From: Drechmeria coniospora
Lineage: Eukaryota; Ascomycota; Sordariomycetes; Hypocreales; Ophiocordycipitaceae
Length of the DNA: 64,000 bases
Direction: 5' to 3'
Assembly (NCBI RefSeq): GCF_001625195.1
Contig: NC_054391.1
Span: forward strand, 9,562,552 to 9,626,551
Every line of letters begins with the position of its first letter. Position 1 is the first letter of the stretch. A model generated the notes under the pieces. That model searched no databases. It had not been told where the DNA came from and saw nothing but the letters and a program-made list of their open reading frames with translations. The translations under genes and the position numbers were made by a program. This document shows positions 22,401 through 30,607 of the stretch, piece after piece.

Positions 22401-24847
22401 GCTGAAGGCGGTACCGTACTTATACCAGCTGTTGGTCCGTAGGTGGTTTCAAGAATAAGACCACTAGTACCGACGGTTACAATAATTCTTGTAGGGCAGT
22501 TGCCGATACATCCAGAAGATGGTGGAATTGTACTACTCCCGGACGTTGGTCCATACGTAGATTCTGTAATCGCATCTGTAGTACCGACGGTAACTAGTAC
22601 CCTAGTAGGACAATAGCTGGTGCATCCTAGAGAAGGAAGTATTGTACTAGTCCCAGCCGTCGGTCCATAAGTTGATTCAGTAGTTATACCGCCAGCAGGA
22701 CCAATAGTAACGATAATTCTCGTAGGGCAGTTACCAATACATCCAGCGGATGGTAAAATAGTACTAATTCCCGATGTCGGTCCTATAGTAGATTCTGTAA
22801 TAACACCTGTTGTACTGATAGTTATAATAAGCCTTGTGGGGCAGTTACCTATACATCCAGCTGCAGGCGGTACTGTACTTGTGCCAGCTGTTGGTCCGTA
22901 GGTGGTTTCAAGAATAAGACCACTAGTACCGACAGTTACAATAATTCTTGTAGGGCAGTTGCCGATACATCCAGAAGATGGTGGAATTGTACTACTCCCG
23001 GACGTTGGTCCATACGTAGATTCTGTAATTGCATCTGTAGTACCGACAGTAACTAGTACCCTAGTAGGACAGAAGCCAACGCATCCTAGAGAAGGGAGTA
23101 TTGTACTGGTCCCGGCTGTCGGCCCGTATGTTGATTCGGTAGTTATACCACCAGTAGGACCTACGGTAACAATAATTCTCGTAGGGCAGTTACCAATACA
23201 TCCATCGGATGGTAGTACGGTACTGGTTCCTGGTGTAGGTCCCGTCGTAGATTCAGTAATAACGTCCGTAGTACTGATAGTAATAATAATCCTTGTGGGA
23301 CAGTTACCTACACATCTAGATAAAGGCGGTATTGTACTTATGCCTGCTGTCGGTCCGTAGGTGGATTCAATAACAAGGCCACTAGTACCTACGGTAACTA
23401 TTACCCTTGTAGGACAGTTGCCAATACATCCGGCAGAAGGTGGTATTGTCCTGGTCCCGGCCGTCGGCCCGTATGTTGATTCGGTAGTTATACCGCCAGT
23501 AGGACCAACGGTAATAATGATTCTCGTAGGGCAGTTACCAAGACACCCGGCGGAAGGTAAAATAGTACTAGTTCCTGGTGTTGGGCCTGTTTTTGATTCA
23601 GTGAGAACGTCTGTCGTACCAACGGTAATGATAATTCTTGTACGACAATTACCTACACATCCAGATGAAGGTGGTATTGTAATTGTGCCAGCTGTTGGTC
23701 CGTAGGTGGATTCAACAATAAGGCCACTGGTACCTACAGTTACAATAATCCTTGTAGGGCAGTTACTGATACAACCAGATGATGGTAGAATCGTACTGGT
23801 CCCGGCCGTTGGTCCATATGTCGATTCGGTAATCATACCGCCCGTTGGAGCTACAGTAACAATAATTCTGGTAGGGCAGTTACCAATACATCCAGCTGAA
23901 GGTAAAATGGTACTAGTTCCCGGTATTGGTCCGAAAGTAGACTCCGTAGTATACTCAGCCGTAATAGTTACTATAATTCGAGTCGGACAGTTGCCAGTAC
24001 AACCTGGTAGTGGGAAAATTGTACTTGTACCCGCTACCGTTCCATCCGTAATCTCGGTTGTATATCCCCCTGCAACCCTATCGGTTTCAATAATCCTAAT
24101 TCTGCAGTTTACTGTACATTCAGGAGGTGGCATAATCGTTCTTGTACCCGGTGTTGGTCCAAAAGTCGTCTCGACTACAACTGTTACGATTACTCTTGGA
24201 AAGCAGCTGTCTAAACATCCGGGTTCAGGGAATATCGTACTTGATCCCGCTACGGGCCCACGTGTAACTTGAGTGAGTATAGTGGGAACCACCGTTACAA
24301 TAATAGTAGTAGGACAATTGAAACATCCAGGTAGTGGAAGAATCGAACTGATGCCAGGCGTTGGTCCAAATATCGTTTCGGTAGTATATCCACCTGTTAG
24401 CGACTCTGCTACTGTTGGCTCGACAATAACGACTGTTCCCGTTTTAATGGTTCCTTTTGGTACCTGTGTAATTGTCGACCCCAGTGATCCTGTTCCTTTG
24501 CTTGTAATAGTCGTATACGGGCCAGTAAATGTTGATGTCGGTTCGATAATGACTACCGTCCATGTCTTGTCCGTACTAGAAGGCAGTATTGTTAGTATAA
24601 TAGTAGTCGTACTAGTTCCAACTGCAGTAATAGTTGTTGTAAACAGTCCTGTAAATGTTTCCTGTATTGTACTCGGCTCTATTACTATAATTGTTCCAGT
24701 GCTTCCTGTTCCTGTTGGATTTAAAGATATTGTAGATAGTTCAGAACCTGTACCAATACCAGTAATTGTAGTAAAAAATGGTCCTGTATAGGTATTCGAT
24801 TCCGGATACGAAGTGTACGTTCTAATACCCGCTTTAGCATTGGCATT
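11705..24847 (-). CDS. giant Thr/Ser-rich repetitive adhesin-like surface protein, 5' end unresolved
   Basis: One frame is open from AAT at 24847 to the stop at 11705, about 4,380 codons. No ATG occurs in its first 185 codons. A TAG at 24848-24850 bounds it, while a protein-like frame with an ATG continues at 24851-25059 one base out of phase. From the N-terminal end: mixed repeats; ~38-residue units with a GCxGNCPT core (24.25-22.24 kb); 24 units of 41 residues with an STFTGPYTT core (22.24-19.25 kb); about 12 four-unit blocks of GCxGNCPT repeats (19.25-13.75 kb); Cys-His linkers (DCTHPCTT); and two near-identical ~296-residue globular domains starting at PCPAEAY with a GLAFNVLDGYFYG motif. 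These domains resemble the fungal DUF6923-type domain. There is no GPI tail; it ends NSPSTAS. Inferred role: cell-surface adhesion. It could be a 5'-truncated pseudogene if the frameshift is real. Confidence 0.8.
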   Translation of the reverse strand, partial: NANAKAGIRTYTSYPESNTYTGPFFTTITGIGTGSELSTISLNPTGTGSTGTIIVIEPSTIQETFTGLFTTTITAVGTSTTTIILTILPSSTDKTWTVVIIEPTSTFTGPYTTITSKGTGSLGSTITQVPKGTIKTGTVVIVEPTVAESLTGGYTTETIFGPTPGISSILPLPGCFNCPTTIIVTVVPTILTQVTRGPVAGSSTIFPEPGCLDSCFPRVIVTVVVETTFGPTPGTRTIMPPPECTVNCRIRIIETDRVAGGYTTEITDGTVAGTSTIFPLPGCTGNCPTRIIVTITAEYTTESTFGPIPGTSTILPSAGCIGNCPTRIIVTVAPTGGMITESTYGPTAGTSTILPSSGCISNCPTRIIVTVGTSGLIVESTYGPTAGTITIPPSSGCVGNCRTRIIITVGTTDVLTESKTGPTPGTSTILPSAGCLGNCPTRIIITVGPTGGITTESTYGPTAGTRTIPPSAGCIGNCPTRVIVTVGTSGLVIESTYGPTAGISTIPPLSRCVGNCPTRIIITISTTDVITESTTGPTPGTSTVLPSDGCIGNCPTRIIVTVGPTGGITTESTYGPTAGTSTILPSLGCVGFCPTRVLVTVGTTDAITESTYGPTSGSSTIPPSSGCIGNCPTRIIVTVGTSGLILETTYGPTAGTSTVPPAAGCIGNCPTRLIITISTTGVITESTIGPTSGISTILPSAGCIGNCPTRIIVTIGPAGGITTESTYGPTAGTSTILPSLGCTSYCPTRVLVTVGTTDAITESTYGPTSGSSTIPPSSGCIGNCPTRIIVTVGTSGLILETTYGPTAGISTVPPSAGCTGNCPIKLIITISTTGVITESTTGPMSGISTILPSAGCIGNCPTRIIVTVGPTSTFTGPYTTITSTGTGTQTSITTLLPSGIDPMGTVIMVIPSSTFTGPYTTVTSTGTGIRTSITTLLPSGTDLTGTVIMVIPSSTFTGPYTTITSTGTGIRTLITTLPPSGTDLTGTVIIVIPSSTFTGPYTTMTSIGTGIKTLITTLPPSGTDLTGTVMVVIPSSTFTGPYTTITSTGTGIKTLITTLTPSGTDLTGTVIMVIPSSTFTGPYTTITSTGTGIRTTITTLPPSGTDLTGTVILVIPSSTFTGPYTTITSTGTGIGTLITTLPPSGTDLTGTVIMVLPSSIFTGPYTTMTSTGTGTRTSITTLPPSGTDLTGTVIIVIPLSTFTGPYTTMTSTGTGTRTSITTLPPSGTDLTGTVIMVLPSSTFTGPYTTITSTGTGIRTLITTLQPSGTDLTGTVILVIPSSTFTGPYTTITSTGTGIGTLITTLPPSGTDLTGTAIMVLPSSIFTGPYTTMTSTGTGTRTSITTLPPSGTDLTGTVIMVLPSSIFTGPYTTMTSTGTGTRTSITTLPPSGTDLTGTVIIVIPLSTFTGPYTTMTSIGTGIKTLITTLLPSGTDLTGTVIMVIPSSTFTGPYTTITSTGTGIRTSITTLTPSGTDLTGTVIMVIPASTFTGPYTTITSTGTGIRTLITTLPPSGTDLTGTVIMVIPLSTFTGPYTTITSTGTGIRTLITTLQPSGTDLTGTVILVIPSSTFTGPYTTMTSTGTGIRTSITTLTPSGTDLTGTVIMVIPSSTFTGPYTTMTSTGTGIHTSITTLLPSGTDPTGTVIMVIPSFTFTGPYTTITSTGTGTQTSIMTLPPSSTDPAGTVIIIIPSSTFTGPYITMTSTGTGIGTLITTLPPSGTDLTGTVIVVIPLSTFTGPYTTITSTGTGIRTLITTLPPSGTDLTGTVIIVIPSSTFTGPYTTMTSTGTGTRNSITTLPPSGTDLTGTVIIVIPLSTFTGPYTTVTSTGTDTRTSFTTLPPSGTDPTGTVIMVIPSSTFTGPYTTSRGITTESTYGPTSGTSTILPSLGCIGYCPTIVIVTIGTTDAISETTYGPTPGSSTILPSSGCIGNCPTRIIVTVGTSGLILETTYGPTAGTSTVPPIAGCTGNCPTRLIITISTTGVITESTIGPIEGTSTIPPSAGCIGNCPTTVIVTVGPSGGISTESTYGPTAGTITILPSAGCIGFCPTRVIVTVSTTDAITDTTYGPSTGTRTIPPSSGCSGNCPTRIIVTVGTSGLILETTYGPTAGTSTIPPIAGCTGNCPTRLIITISTTGVITESTIGPTEGTSTILPSSGCIGNCPTRIIVTVRPSGGISTELTYGPTAGTSTIPPSAGCIGFCPTKVILTIGTTDATTETIYGPSTGTSTIPPSSGCFGNCPTRIIITVGTSGLILETTYGPTAGTSTIPPSAGCIGNCPTKLIITISTTGVITESTIGPTEGTSTILPSSGCIGNCPTTVIVTVGPSGGISTESTYGPTAGTSTIPPSAGCIGFCPTKVIVTIGTTDAITETTYGPSTGTSTILPSSGCFGNCPTRIIVTVGTSGLILETTYGPTAGTSTIPPIAGCTGNCPTKLIITISTTGVITESTFGPTAGTSTILPSAACVGNCPTTVIVTVGPSGGISTESTYGPTAGTSTIPPSVGCIGFCPTRVIITIGTTDAITETTYGPSAGTNTILASSGCIGNCPTRIIVTVGTSGLILETTYGPTAGTSTIPPLSGCTSDCPTKLIITISTTGVITESTIGPTEGTSTILPSAGCIGNCPTTIIVTVGPSGGISTESTYGPTVGTSTVLPPAGCIGFCPTSVIVTIGTTDAITETTYGPSAGTSTIPALSGCIGNCPTRIIVTVGTSGLILETTYGPTAGTSTIPPIAGCTGNCPTKLIITISTTGVITESTIGPTEGTSTILPSSGCIGNCPTTIIVTVGPSGGISTESTYGPTAGTSIVLPSVGCIGFCPTKVIVTIGTTDAITETTYGPSTGTSTIPPSSGCFGNCPTRIIVTVGTSGLILETTYGPTAGTSTIPPLAGCIGNCPTKLIITISTTGVITASTFGPTAGTSTIVPSAGCIGNCPTTVIVTVGPSGGISTESTYGPTAGTITILPSAGCIGFCPTRVIVTVSTTDAITDTTYGPSAGTSTIPPSSGCFGNCPTRIIVTVGTSGLILETTYGPTAGTSTIPPSAGCIGNCPTKLIITISTTGVITESTTGPTPGTSTILPSAGCIGNCPTRIIVTVGPSGGLTTESTYGPTAGTSTILPSAGCIGLCPTRVIVTVSTTDVITDTTYGPSAGTSTIPPSSGCFGNCPTRIIVTVGTSGLILETTYGPTAGTSTIPPSAGCNGNCPTKLIITISTTGVITESTTGPIPGTSTIVPSAGCIGNCPTTVIVTVGPSGGLTTESTYGPTAGTSTILPSAGCIGFCPTRVIVTVSTTDAITDTTYGPSAGTSTIPPSSGCFGNCPTRIIVTVGTSGLILETTYGPTAGTSTIPPSAGCIGNCPTKLIITISTTGVITESTIGPTEGTSTILPSSGCIGNCPTTVIVTVGPSGGISTESTYGPTAGTSTILPSAGCIGFCPTRVIVTVSTTDAITDTTYGPSAGTSTIPPSSGCIGNCPTRIIVTVGTSGLIMETTYGPTAGTTTILPSAGCIGNCPTKLIITISTTGVITESTIGPTAGTSTIIPSAGCIGNCPTTIIVTVGPSGGISTESTYGPTAGTSTILPSIGCIGFCPTRVIVTVSTTDAMTETTYGPSAGTSTISPSSGCVGNCPTRIIVTIVTSGFILETTYGPTAGTSTLPPSPGCIGNCPTTIIITVTGGVTTEFTTGPTAGTSTIPPSPGCITSCTTRVIITQPAVTSPISTSSVGPDTALTITTLGSTAGTSTIIPPVDCTHPCTTSIIVITTSNQPIDIIVTTTIPGLTAATSTITPPADCTHPCTMSIIVVSTSNQPPDTAETITTPGPTAGTSTITPPADCTHPCTTTIIVTATPTIPCPAEAYVIDADVLYTYNLVTNQQLFKNNLSPPGTGAINGLAFNVLDGYFYGTMGRPIPPHLFRMSVNGTIEVLNITIPITIIGDITPDGHYWILEHNNFGVFPPYPNPSRWYEIDLSDSTLPTFGTIVSQGLVAVGLGYFEILDWAYVPGGGNALYAWISNVDPAHQDSSFARFNLITHSFEIIRSLPFSTGTSAWATSDGWFYSKLDNGAVIRMKTDGSSYEVLSNPGIIGYLADAARCANSPSTASTSLLSPPDIAITTTIFGSTAGTATITPPADCTHPCTTTIIVTATPTIPCPAEAYVIDADVLYTYNLVTNQQLFKNNLSPPGTGAINGLAFNVLDGYFYGTMGRPTPPHLFRMSVNGTIEVLNVTIPITIIGDITPDGHYWILEHNNFGVFPPYPNPSRWYEIDLSDSTLPTFGTIVSQGLVAVGLGYFEILDWAYVPGGGNALYAWISNVDPAHQDSSFARFNLITHSFEIIRSLPFSTGTSAWATSDGWFYSKLDNGAVIRMKTDGSSYEVLSNPGIIGYLADAARCANSPSTAS
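13750..19252 (-). repeat. 459-bp higher-order repeat array in the adhesin
   Basis: Four ~38-residue units, distinguished by their linkers (TTGVIT, PSGGIS, TTDAIT, TSGLIL), form a 153-residue block. Identical landmarks (CCAGCTGTCGGTCCG) fall at 14853, 15312, 15771 and 16230, exactly 459 bp apart. There are about 12 blocks in total. Confidence 0.9.
19253..22237 (-). repeat. 123-bp tandem array encoding 41-residue STFTGPYTT units
   Basis: About 24 units of exactly 41 codons with consensus elements STFTGPYTT, TSTGTGI and PSGTDLTGTVI. The array starts and ends inside a GCxGNCPT repeat unit: GPT before it, and GITTES after it. Confidence 0.9.
22238..24250 (-). repeat. N-terminal block of GCxGNCPT repeats
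   Basis: About 17 units of ~38 residues. The first few near 24.0-24.25 kb are diverged (PECTVNC, PGCLDSC) and the later ones follow the four-linker order of the 459-bp blocks. Confidence 0.85.
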
Positions 24848-24850
24848 CTA

Positions 24851-25059
24851 TCAAGACGAATATCTACTTCAAATATATCATACCGAATATTATAACTTTC
24901 TATTGTCGTACCGGAGCAGATTATTTTAAAGGGCTGAAATTCAACAAGGACTGTCCCTTCATTATCGTATTTTGCTCCGCAAGTAAACTTTGCGTACAAC
25001 GGGAGAATAAAATTTGCAATTGTTTTGATCTTCATAATGCGTATCAAATAAGACTTCAA
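24851..25059 (-). CDS. candidate N-terminal coding segment of the giant adhesin gene
   Basis: A frame with ATGs at 25059 and 25035 encodes a short hydrophobic N-terminus (TIANFILPLYA), then a segment with two Cys (FTCGAKY and IICSGTT) and a YDIFEVDIRLD stretch. This is unlike the Thr-rich repeats and reads as genuine protein. It stays open past 24851, but the repeat-like sequence (NANAKAG, PESNTYTGP) continues in another phase. I read it as the 5' part of the gene at 11705-24847, joined by an unresolved intron or separated by a frameshift. Further 5' exons are possible. Confidence 0.4.
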
Positions 25060-25795
25060 ATATAGATGTTTTTGAGTATAAATAATGAATAATTAACTTG
25101 ACAATAAAAGTTCAAAATTTTGAAAATACTAATTCAATTCGAAATAAATGCCTAGTAAAAATGAGTTATGTATTATAAATATTTGTATTGAAGAAAGTTG
25201 TTTCCCAGTATTTGGTAAAGCATTGAAGTACAATGACCTCTCAGGGGGTATTTCTTACTCGGTACTGTCCTTATATATGTTGTATATATTGGACTGTGTA
25301 ACCTGATACTTCTTTGCATAATTGAGCTAAATTGTATACAGTACGGGACGTTGTAAAGTTTAATATAACTAGTTGTTCCCCGCACGTATCAATCACTTCA
25401 AGATAAAAATCGGACAAAGTTAATTTATTTCGATATAATGATTGTCCATTACTATACGAAGAGTCTAGGTCTAGAGGCAGGTTTAAAATCCCCTGCTTGA
25501 TAATCGATCAATATTGAATATTGTGTAATTATAATATCATTTTTTTATCATCGTTTAAATAGGGTGCAGTTATAATAGCAGTTATTTCTATTACTGCCCA
25601 GTAAGCCTTGCTTGTAGGCGACCGATTGAGCTAGGATACGGACGACGATTCTCTCATTGATATCGCATCGTTGTAATAGCAATCGTTTCTAGCATCCCCC
25701 TATCCCGCCGACTAGTAAATACGATAATAGAACTTATCCGATACATCATATTACTATCTCATACTCTTGACAACAAAAAGTATATATCATTTCAC
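25060..25795. other. AT-rich intergenic DNA, no feature seen
   Basis: Very AT-rich with only short frames. It probably contains the promoter of the giant adhesin gene, but no element stands out. Confidence 0.4.
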
Positions 25796-26975
25796 CGGCC
25801 GCCTCCAATTGCATAGACCAGGATCATGTACACAACGCCGATATTAAGGTTGCCGCTATGTTAGACCCACAAATATATCGTATGACTATTGCATAGACGA
25901 AACTATAATATTTACAACACCGATGAGAAGGTTGCAGCCATGTTAGAGCCAAACACGCAATCGTTTGCTTATTGGATAGAGTATTAGTGAACTGTATAGG
26001 CTAGGATGATAATAAGGTTCCAGCTATGTCAAAGCCACAAATACATTATGTGCCGATTGCCTAGACAAATATATACAGAACACATATACTAAGGTTGCAG
26101 CCATATTATTGCCAAAGTATAACGTTTACTCATTTCATGGACTTGAATTAAAATAGTATACACAACTCCGATTATAAAGTTTCAGCCATGTTAGAGCCTC
26201 AAATATATCGTTTGTCTATTGGATAGACTAAAGCATAATTGTATACACAATACCGATAATAAGGTTCCAGCAATATTAAAGCTTGAAATATATCGTAATT
26301 CTATTGGATAGACTAATGTATAATTGTATACAGAACACATATAATAAGGTTGCAGCCATATTATAGCCAAAGTATAACGATTGTTCATTTCATGGACTTG
26401 ACTTAAAATAGTATACACATCGCCGATTATAAAGTTTCAGCCATGTTAGAGCCTCAAATATATTGCTTGCCTATTGGATAGACTAAAGCATAATTGTATA
26501 CACAGTACTGATAATAAGGTTCCAGCAATATTAAAGCTTGAAGTATATCGTAACTCTATTGGATAGACTAATGTATAATTGTATACAGAACACATATAAT
26601 AAGGTTGCAGCCATATTATAGCGTATAACGATTGCTCATTTCATGGACTTGACTTAAAATAGTATACACAACGCCGATTATAAAGTTTCAGCCATGTTAG
26701 AGCCTGAAATATATCGTTTGCCTATTGCATAGACTAGTGAATAATTGTATACACAACACTGATAATAAGGTTCCAGCCACGTTAGGACTACAACAATATT
26801 GTTTTCCTATTGAATAGACTAATGTAGAATTATGTACACAACTCCAATAATAAGGTAGCTGCTATATTAGAGCCACAAATACATCGTTTGCCTATTGGAT
26901 AGACTAATGTATAATTGTATACAGAACAGCGATAATAAGGTTGCAGCCATATTAGAGCCACAACTAAAAGTCCAG
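25796..26975. repeat. AT-rich satellite of ~85-bp units in a ~255-bp higher-order period
   Basis: The phrases AAGGTTGCAGCCATATTA, TATTGGATAGACTAATGTAT and TTGTATACAGAACAC recur roughly every 85 bp. The marker CATTTCATGGACTTGA lies at 26131, 26386 and 26637, giving a higher-order period of 251-255 bp. Edges are degenerate. Confidence 0.8.
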
Positions 26976-27765
26976 TATTAAACCAAACCGGACGACAAAA
27001 CTTTGGCGCCAAAGTCGGTGTGAACTTGTCAGGAGACTGGCTGTGTAATAGTACATTGAGTGGGAATACATTATAGTTATAATGTAGTAATACACTAAAA
27101 GTATAGTGGTGGATATGCTATCAGCCAAACCGATATGTAACAGTCGAGTCCGTTGGGGGACAGTCAGGTGAGCAAGTGCGCCCCGTTTAAGCGTGAGGTT
27201 GTATTCAAGACTAAAGCTTGTCCCTTTTCCAAGTTTTACGGTTCTGTACCTCTTGTAGCCTTGCCTAGGCCCACTCTACCGTCCGGCTTAGCCGATCTTT
27301 ACCCTTGCACCTAGAGTTAAGTACAGATCAACTTACCAGCTGTAGAGAGGTTGACGTAATCTTCAAAAACCATCAAATAATACAAAAAATGACTGCAAGG
27401 CTAGATTAACAATTCAACAACACGGCGACTATTATTGCTCAGTTACACTAGTATAACAGCTAATAGTCAGTCTGTTTATATATAGGACTAGCAGCCAATG
27501 CCTAAGTTAAATGGGGACGAGTAAATAGTTTCTATGAGTATAATTAAAAAGATTGTATGCAACTTATCTTGCTGCAACCTTAAGTTAAGAAGTCGGAAGA
27601 AGAACAAAATAGCAATCGATTAAAATTCAACCTATACATTTTATCTCTTTTATCTCTAATCCGTTCAACAGTCTGGGAAGTAGTAGTACTATCCAACTTA
27701 ACTCTACTATAGTATTACCATACATATCTGCAACAATTAAAAGTCTCGGTCTTAATTAGTATAAC
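26976..27765. other. AT-rich gene-free stretch
   Basis: No long frame. A short sub-block at 27130-27310 is less AT-rich and ordered, but I could not identify it; it may be retroelement debris given the relic that follows. Confidence 0.4.
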
Positions 27766-28090
27766 TATTATGCAACGGGAAGAGTTAACGGAAACGATGT
27801 TTTCTATACCTGACTATAACAATATTAAGCTTACAGGCCCCGACTACGGGTCTATATGGTACAGGGTGTTTAAGTCGAAAGTTCTTAACAACGGCGTATA
27901 GAAGTATATTAATCCAGCAATTAGCAACTCATTTAGTCCATCGGAAGACCCCGAATTCCTGGCCTTGGAGAAGACTGCGTATGGAACTTGGAAATGCGTG
28001 CTTTATTAATTGCTAAGGGTTCTCTTGGAACTTGCAAGATGGTGCAGTTAGAAGTATATCGCACCGAATGAGGAATCGATCAGGTTGCTG
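27766..28090 (+). pseudogene. decayed Copia-type retrotransposon gag relic
   Basis: From the ATG near 27769 the plus frame reads a REELTETMFSIPDYNNIKLTG start, followed by a YGSIWYRVFKSKVLNNGV-like stretch and then in-frame stops. The NIKLTGPDYGSIWYRVF pattern resembles the N-terminal part of Ty1/Copia gag polyproteins (x-KLTG-xN-Y-xxW). It is interrupted by several TAG/TAA codons and no protease, integrase or reverse transcriptase follows. A TGTTACGGTATCAGGC motif at 28127 could be the edge of a long terminal repeat. It is clearly non-functional. Confidence 0.4.
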
Positions 28091-28331
28091 GTAACAGTAT
28101 AATAGGAATTAGTTAATAACTAGGTGTTACGGTATCAGGCTAAAAGCCCGACCGGATAACATAAGACAAAGGGAGACATTAGACCCATTCAAGGAGCGCA
28201 AACAGAAAGGGAGCCCTAACCGACGAGTGACAAGTCCTTCGCTGAGTCTTTTAACAAACTCCATTGAGACTCCTAGAGCAGTTGCCTATCGACTCCGTAA
28301 CAGAGGGGGTGGGGGAGTTGGCGCCCAGGAT

Positions 28332-28524
28332 GTCACGACGCAGACTAGCAGGAAGGCAGTATGTGCAAAGACTGTAGAATTTTCGAACCAAGGAGGAAGA
28401 AAAGGGGAAGAGAACGATGAGTGTAGGAATGGGAGAAGCTATATACATGGAGTAGTTGCCGTGTATCACGTGTCACGTGATGCAGAGTATAGGGTAGGCA
28501 AGAACAGACGTCGATATACGATAT
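28332..28524 (+). repeat. dispersed 195-bp repeat, copy 1
   Basis: GTCACGACGCAGACTAGCAG through CGATATACGATAT matches 29880-30074 in the same orientation at high identity. It includes a CACGTGTCACGTGA palindromic stretch. Confidence 0.8.
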
Positions 28525-29879
28525 CGTTACACAGGACAGAGGCAAGAAGGCACAGGGCGAACGAGGGCAGGCTCTACTTGGTTAAGTTAAGGCTAAGGTA
28601 TAAATGAGCCCACACCTGTACTAGAAACTCTAATAAGTGGATAACACAAGCGCCAGGGCCGAGAGCAGTCTTGGGCCGGGCTGAGACCAAAAGATGCTAA
28701 TTGCAGGAGGCGCAATTACAAAGGTTGCGCTAGGCATAATGCAGCTAGGGACGCGCAGTGAATAAGTGCGGTTATACCTACAGTAAATAGACTTCGAATA
28801 CGCGCATACGCATATGCAACAACTACAACAGAGCTACGGCCAGGCATCCAGTAGTTGCAACAACTGCATGCCCATGTGTACAGTACTTGACCTCGTGTTC
28901 CGAGTACTCTAGCACCATTCGCTCAAGTACAACAGGCAGGCACCGCATACTGTACCATTTGGTAAATATTCAATGTGGGCCAGGTACCGACAAGGGCCAT
29001 CTGCAGCTCAGCTTGGGTACTGCTTAACAAAAAAAGGCTCCATAAACAGGAAAAGCAGCTATAGGGTAGCAAAAAGAGCTCAAGTCTATGTAGCTCTCTC
29101 AAGAAACATGAATAATTCTACCTCAAACATCTATTGGAATCGATCTATTATTTTGACTTCTTTGCATAGCATATGTATTTCTTGCTTGTAATTTAAATAC
29201 AATGGAAATTTAATATCATGGCTGTTGTATGTGTATGCGAATAGGGTGTCTTGAATGAAAGAATGCTTTTGTACTTTAATGCAATAAGGTTGGTTCAAGT
29301 AAAAATGCATGAAAGCAGTATTAGAAAATTTGGTAGAAGGTAAGTACAAAGGCTCGCCTGGTGGACCCATAAAAAATACTCTACGAAGTTCTAATACTTT
29401 TGTCAACAACCAGTACGCTTACGCAGGCACCGCATAGGTACGGTGCGCATCATCTGGCAGCATTCGCCCAATGTCTCCAGAGCGGTAATTATATCCGGCC
29501 AAACTGAGGGTGGAGAAGAAAAGATTTGGACGATAAGCTGGAATTTTTATGATAGCCATGAGCTACCTAATCGCCTCCGAAGCAAAATTCTCCAACCCAA
29601 CCCAACTTATAGGAATAGCATCTACGGAGTAGGGTGTCGGGTGTTGGACTACTTATGCACTCACTGCATATGCATTAACTCTGTACTTACTGTGCCCGCA
29701 TCAACCCTCAGCCTCCGAGTACTTATACTTGCGCAGGTACTGCATATTCAATATGCTCTGTACTTACTTACAGTACCTTCATCAGCCCCTTAGGCTCCGA
29801 GCACTTTACTCTTGCAGGCACTGCATGCGCCTGTACTCTGCATCTGCATCGATAATCCTCGTGCTCGTGCTCTGATTAT
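28525..29879. other. repeat-rich gene-free stretch
   Basis: It contains scattered copies of a GCAGGCACYGCATRC/CATGTACTCTGCAT phrase that recurs to 30.48 kb. A short frame at 28973-29191 with a RAQVYVALSR segment faintly recalls the C-terminus of Pif1-type helicases, and a minus frame at 29131-29409 is unassigned. Neither is supportable as a gene. Confidence 0.35.
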
Positions 29880-30074
29880 GTCACGATGCGGACTAGCAGG
29901 AAGGCAGTATGTGCAAAGACTGTAGAATTGTCGAACCAAGGAGGAAAAAAAGAGGAAGAGAACGATGAGTGTGGGAATGGGAGAAGCTATGTACATAGGG
30001 TGGTTGCCGTGCATCACGTGATACGGAATACAGAGTGTAGGGTAGTCAAGAAAGGACATGGATATACGATATAG
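29880..30074 (+). repeat. dispersed 195-bp repeat, copy 2
   Basis: It matches 28332-28524. The differences are mainly transitions. Confidence 0.8.
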
Positions 30075-30607
30075 TTACAGATTACGCTCAAGCAAGCAAA
30101 AAGGCACGGCATGCCCATGTACTCTGCATCTGCGTCAACCTCGTGCTCGAACGCTTACCGACAAAGGTGCTTGTTGCACCATTAAGAATCATACGTTTAG
30201 ATGCACAAGGACTCGGGTTAGGGTTATTCCGAGCAAACCGCCGACAATAGGCACACGGCTTGTTGAATGAGGCCGCCGTGTCTAAGCAGGCTCAAAGTGA
30301 AGGAAACGCTCATTAGAAAAGGCCACAATGGCCGATGTCTCTCATGTAGAAGAATCAAGGCCATTTCATTGTTGATACGCATGCCCATGTACTCTGTAAC
30401 TGCATCAGCACGCTTACATGCAAGTGGCCGGCCGCATCTGCCTGTGCTGACCCCGTTATGTGCAAGTGCCTGTAACGGGGAGGGTGCGTTACGTAATCGT
30501 CCGTACTACCACCACGGCTTGCGCAAAAGTTTGCGGCCAGACGACGACGACGACGACATCGAGAACAAGTCAAACGACCGAATCCCTCCCCGTCCGACCG
30601 TTGCCGC
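30075..30607. other. gene-free spacer
   Basis: It holds two copies of the GCATGCCCATGTACTCTG phrase (30110 and 30380) and a short ACG-rich run at 30540. No coding frame is convincing. Confidence 0.4.

Noticed and set aside
19401..24272. Plus-strand open frames of 405, 487 and 188 codons opposite the giant adhesin
   Set aside because: They are complementary-frame shadows of the Thr-rich repeats (repeated Val/Pro/Ile peptides) with no start context or signal peptide.
24290..24292. GTG as the start codon of the giant adhesin
   Set aside because: The same frame stays open with repeat-type protein for another 185 codons upstream, so this is an internal codon.
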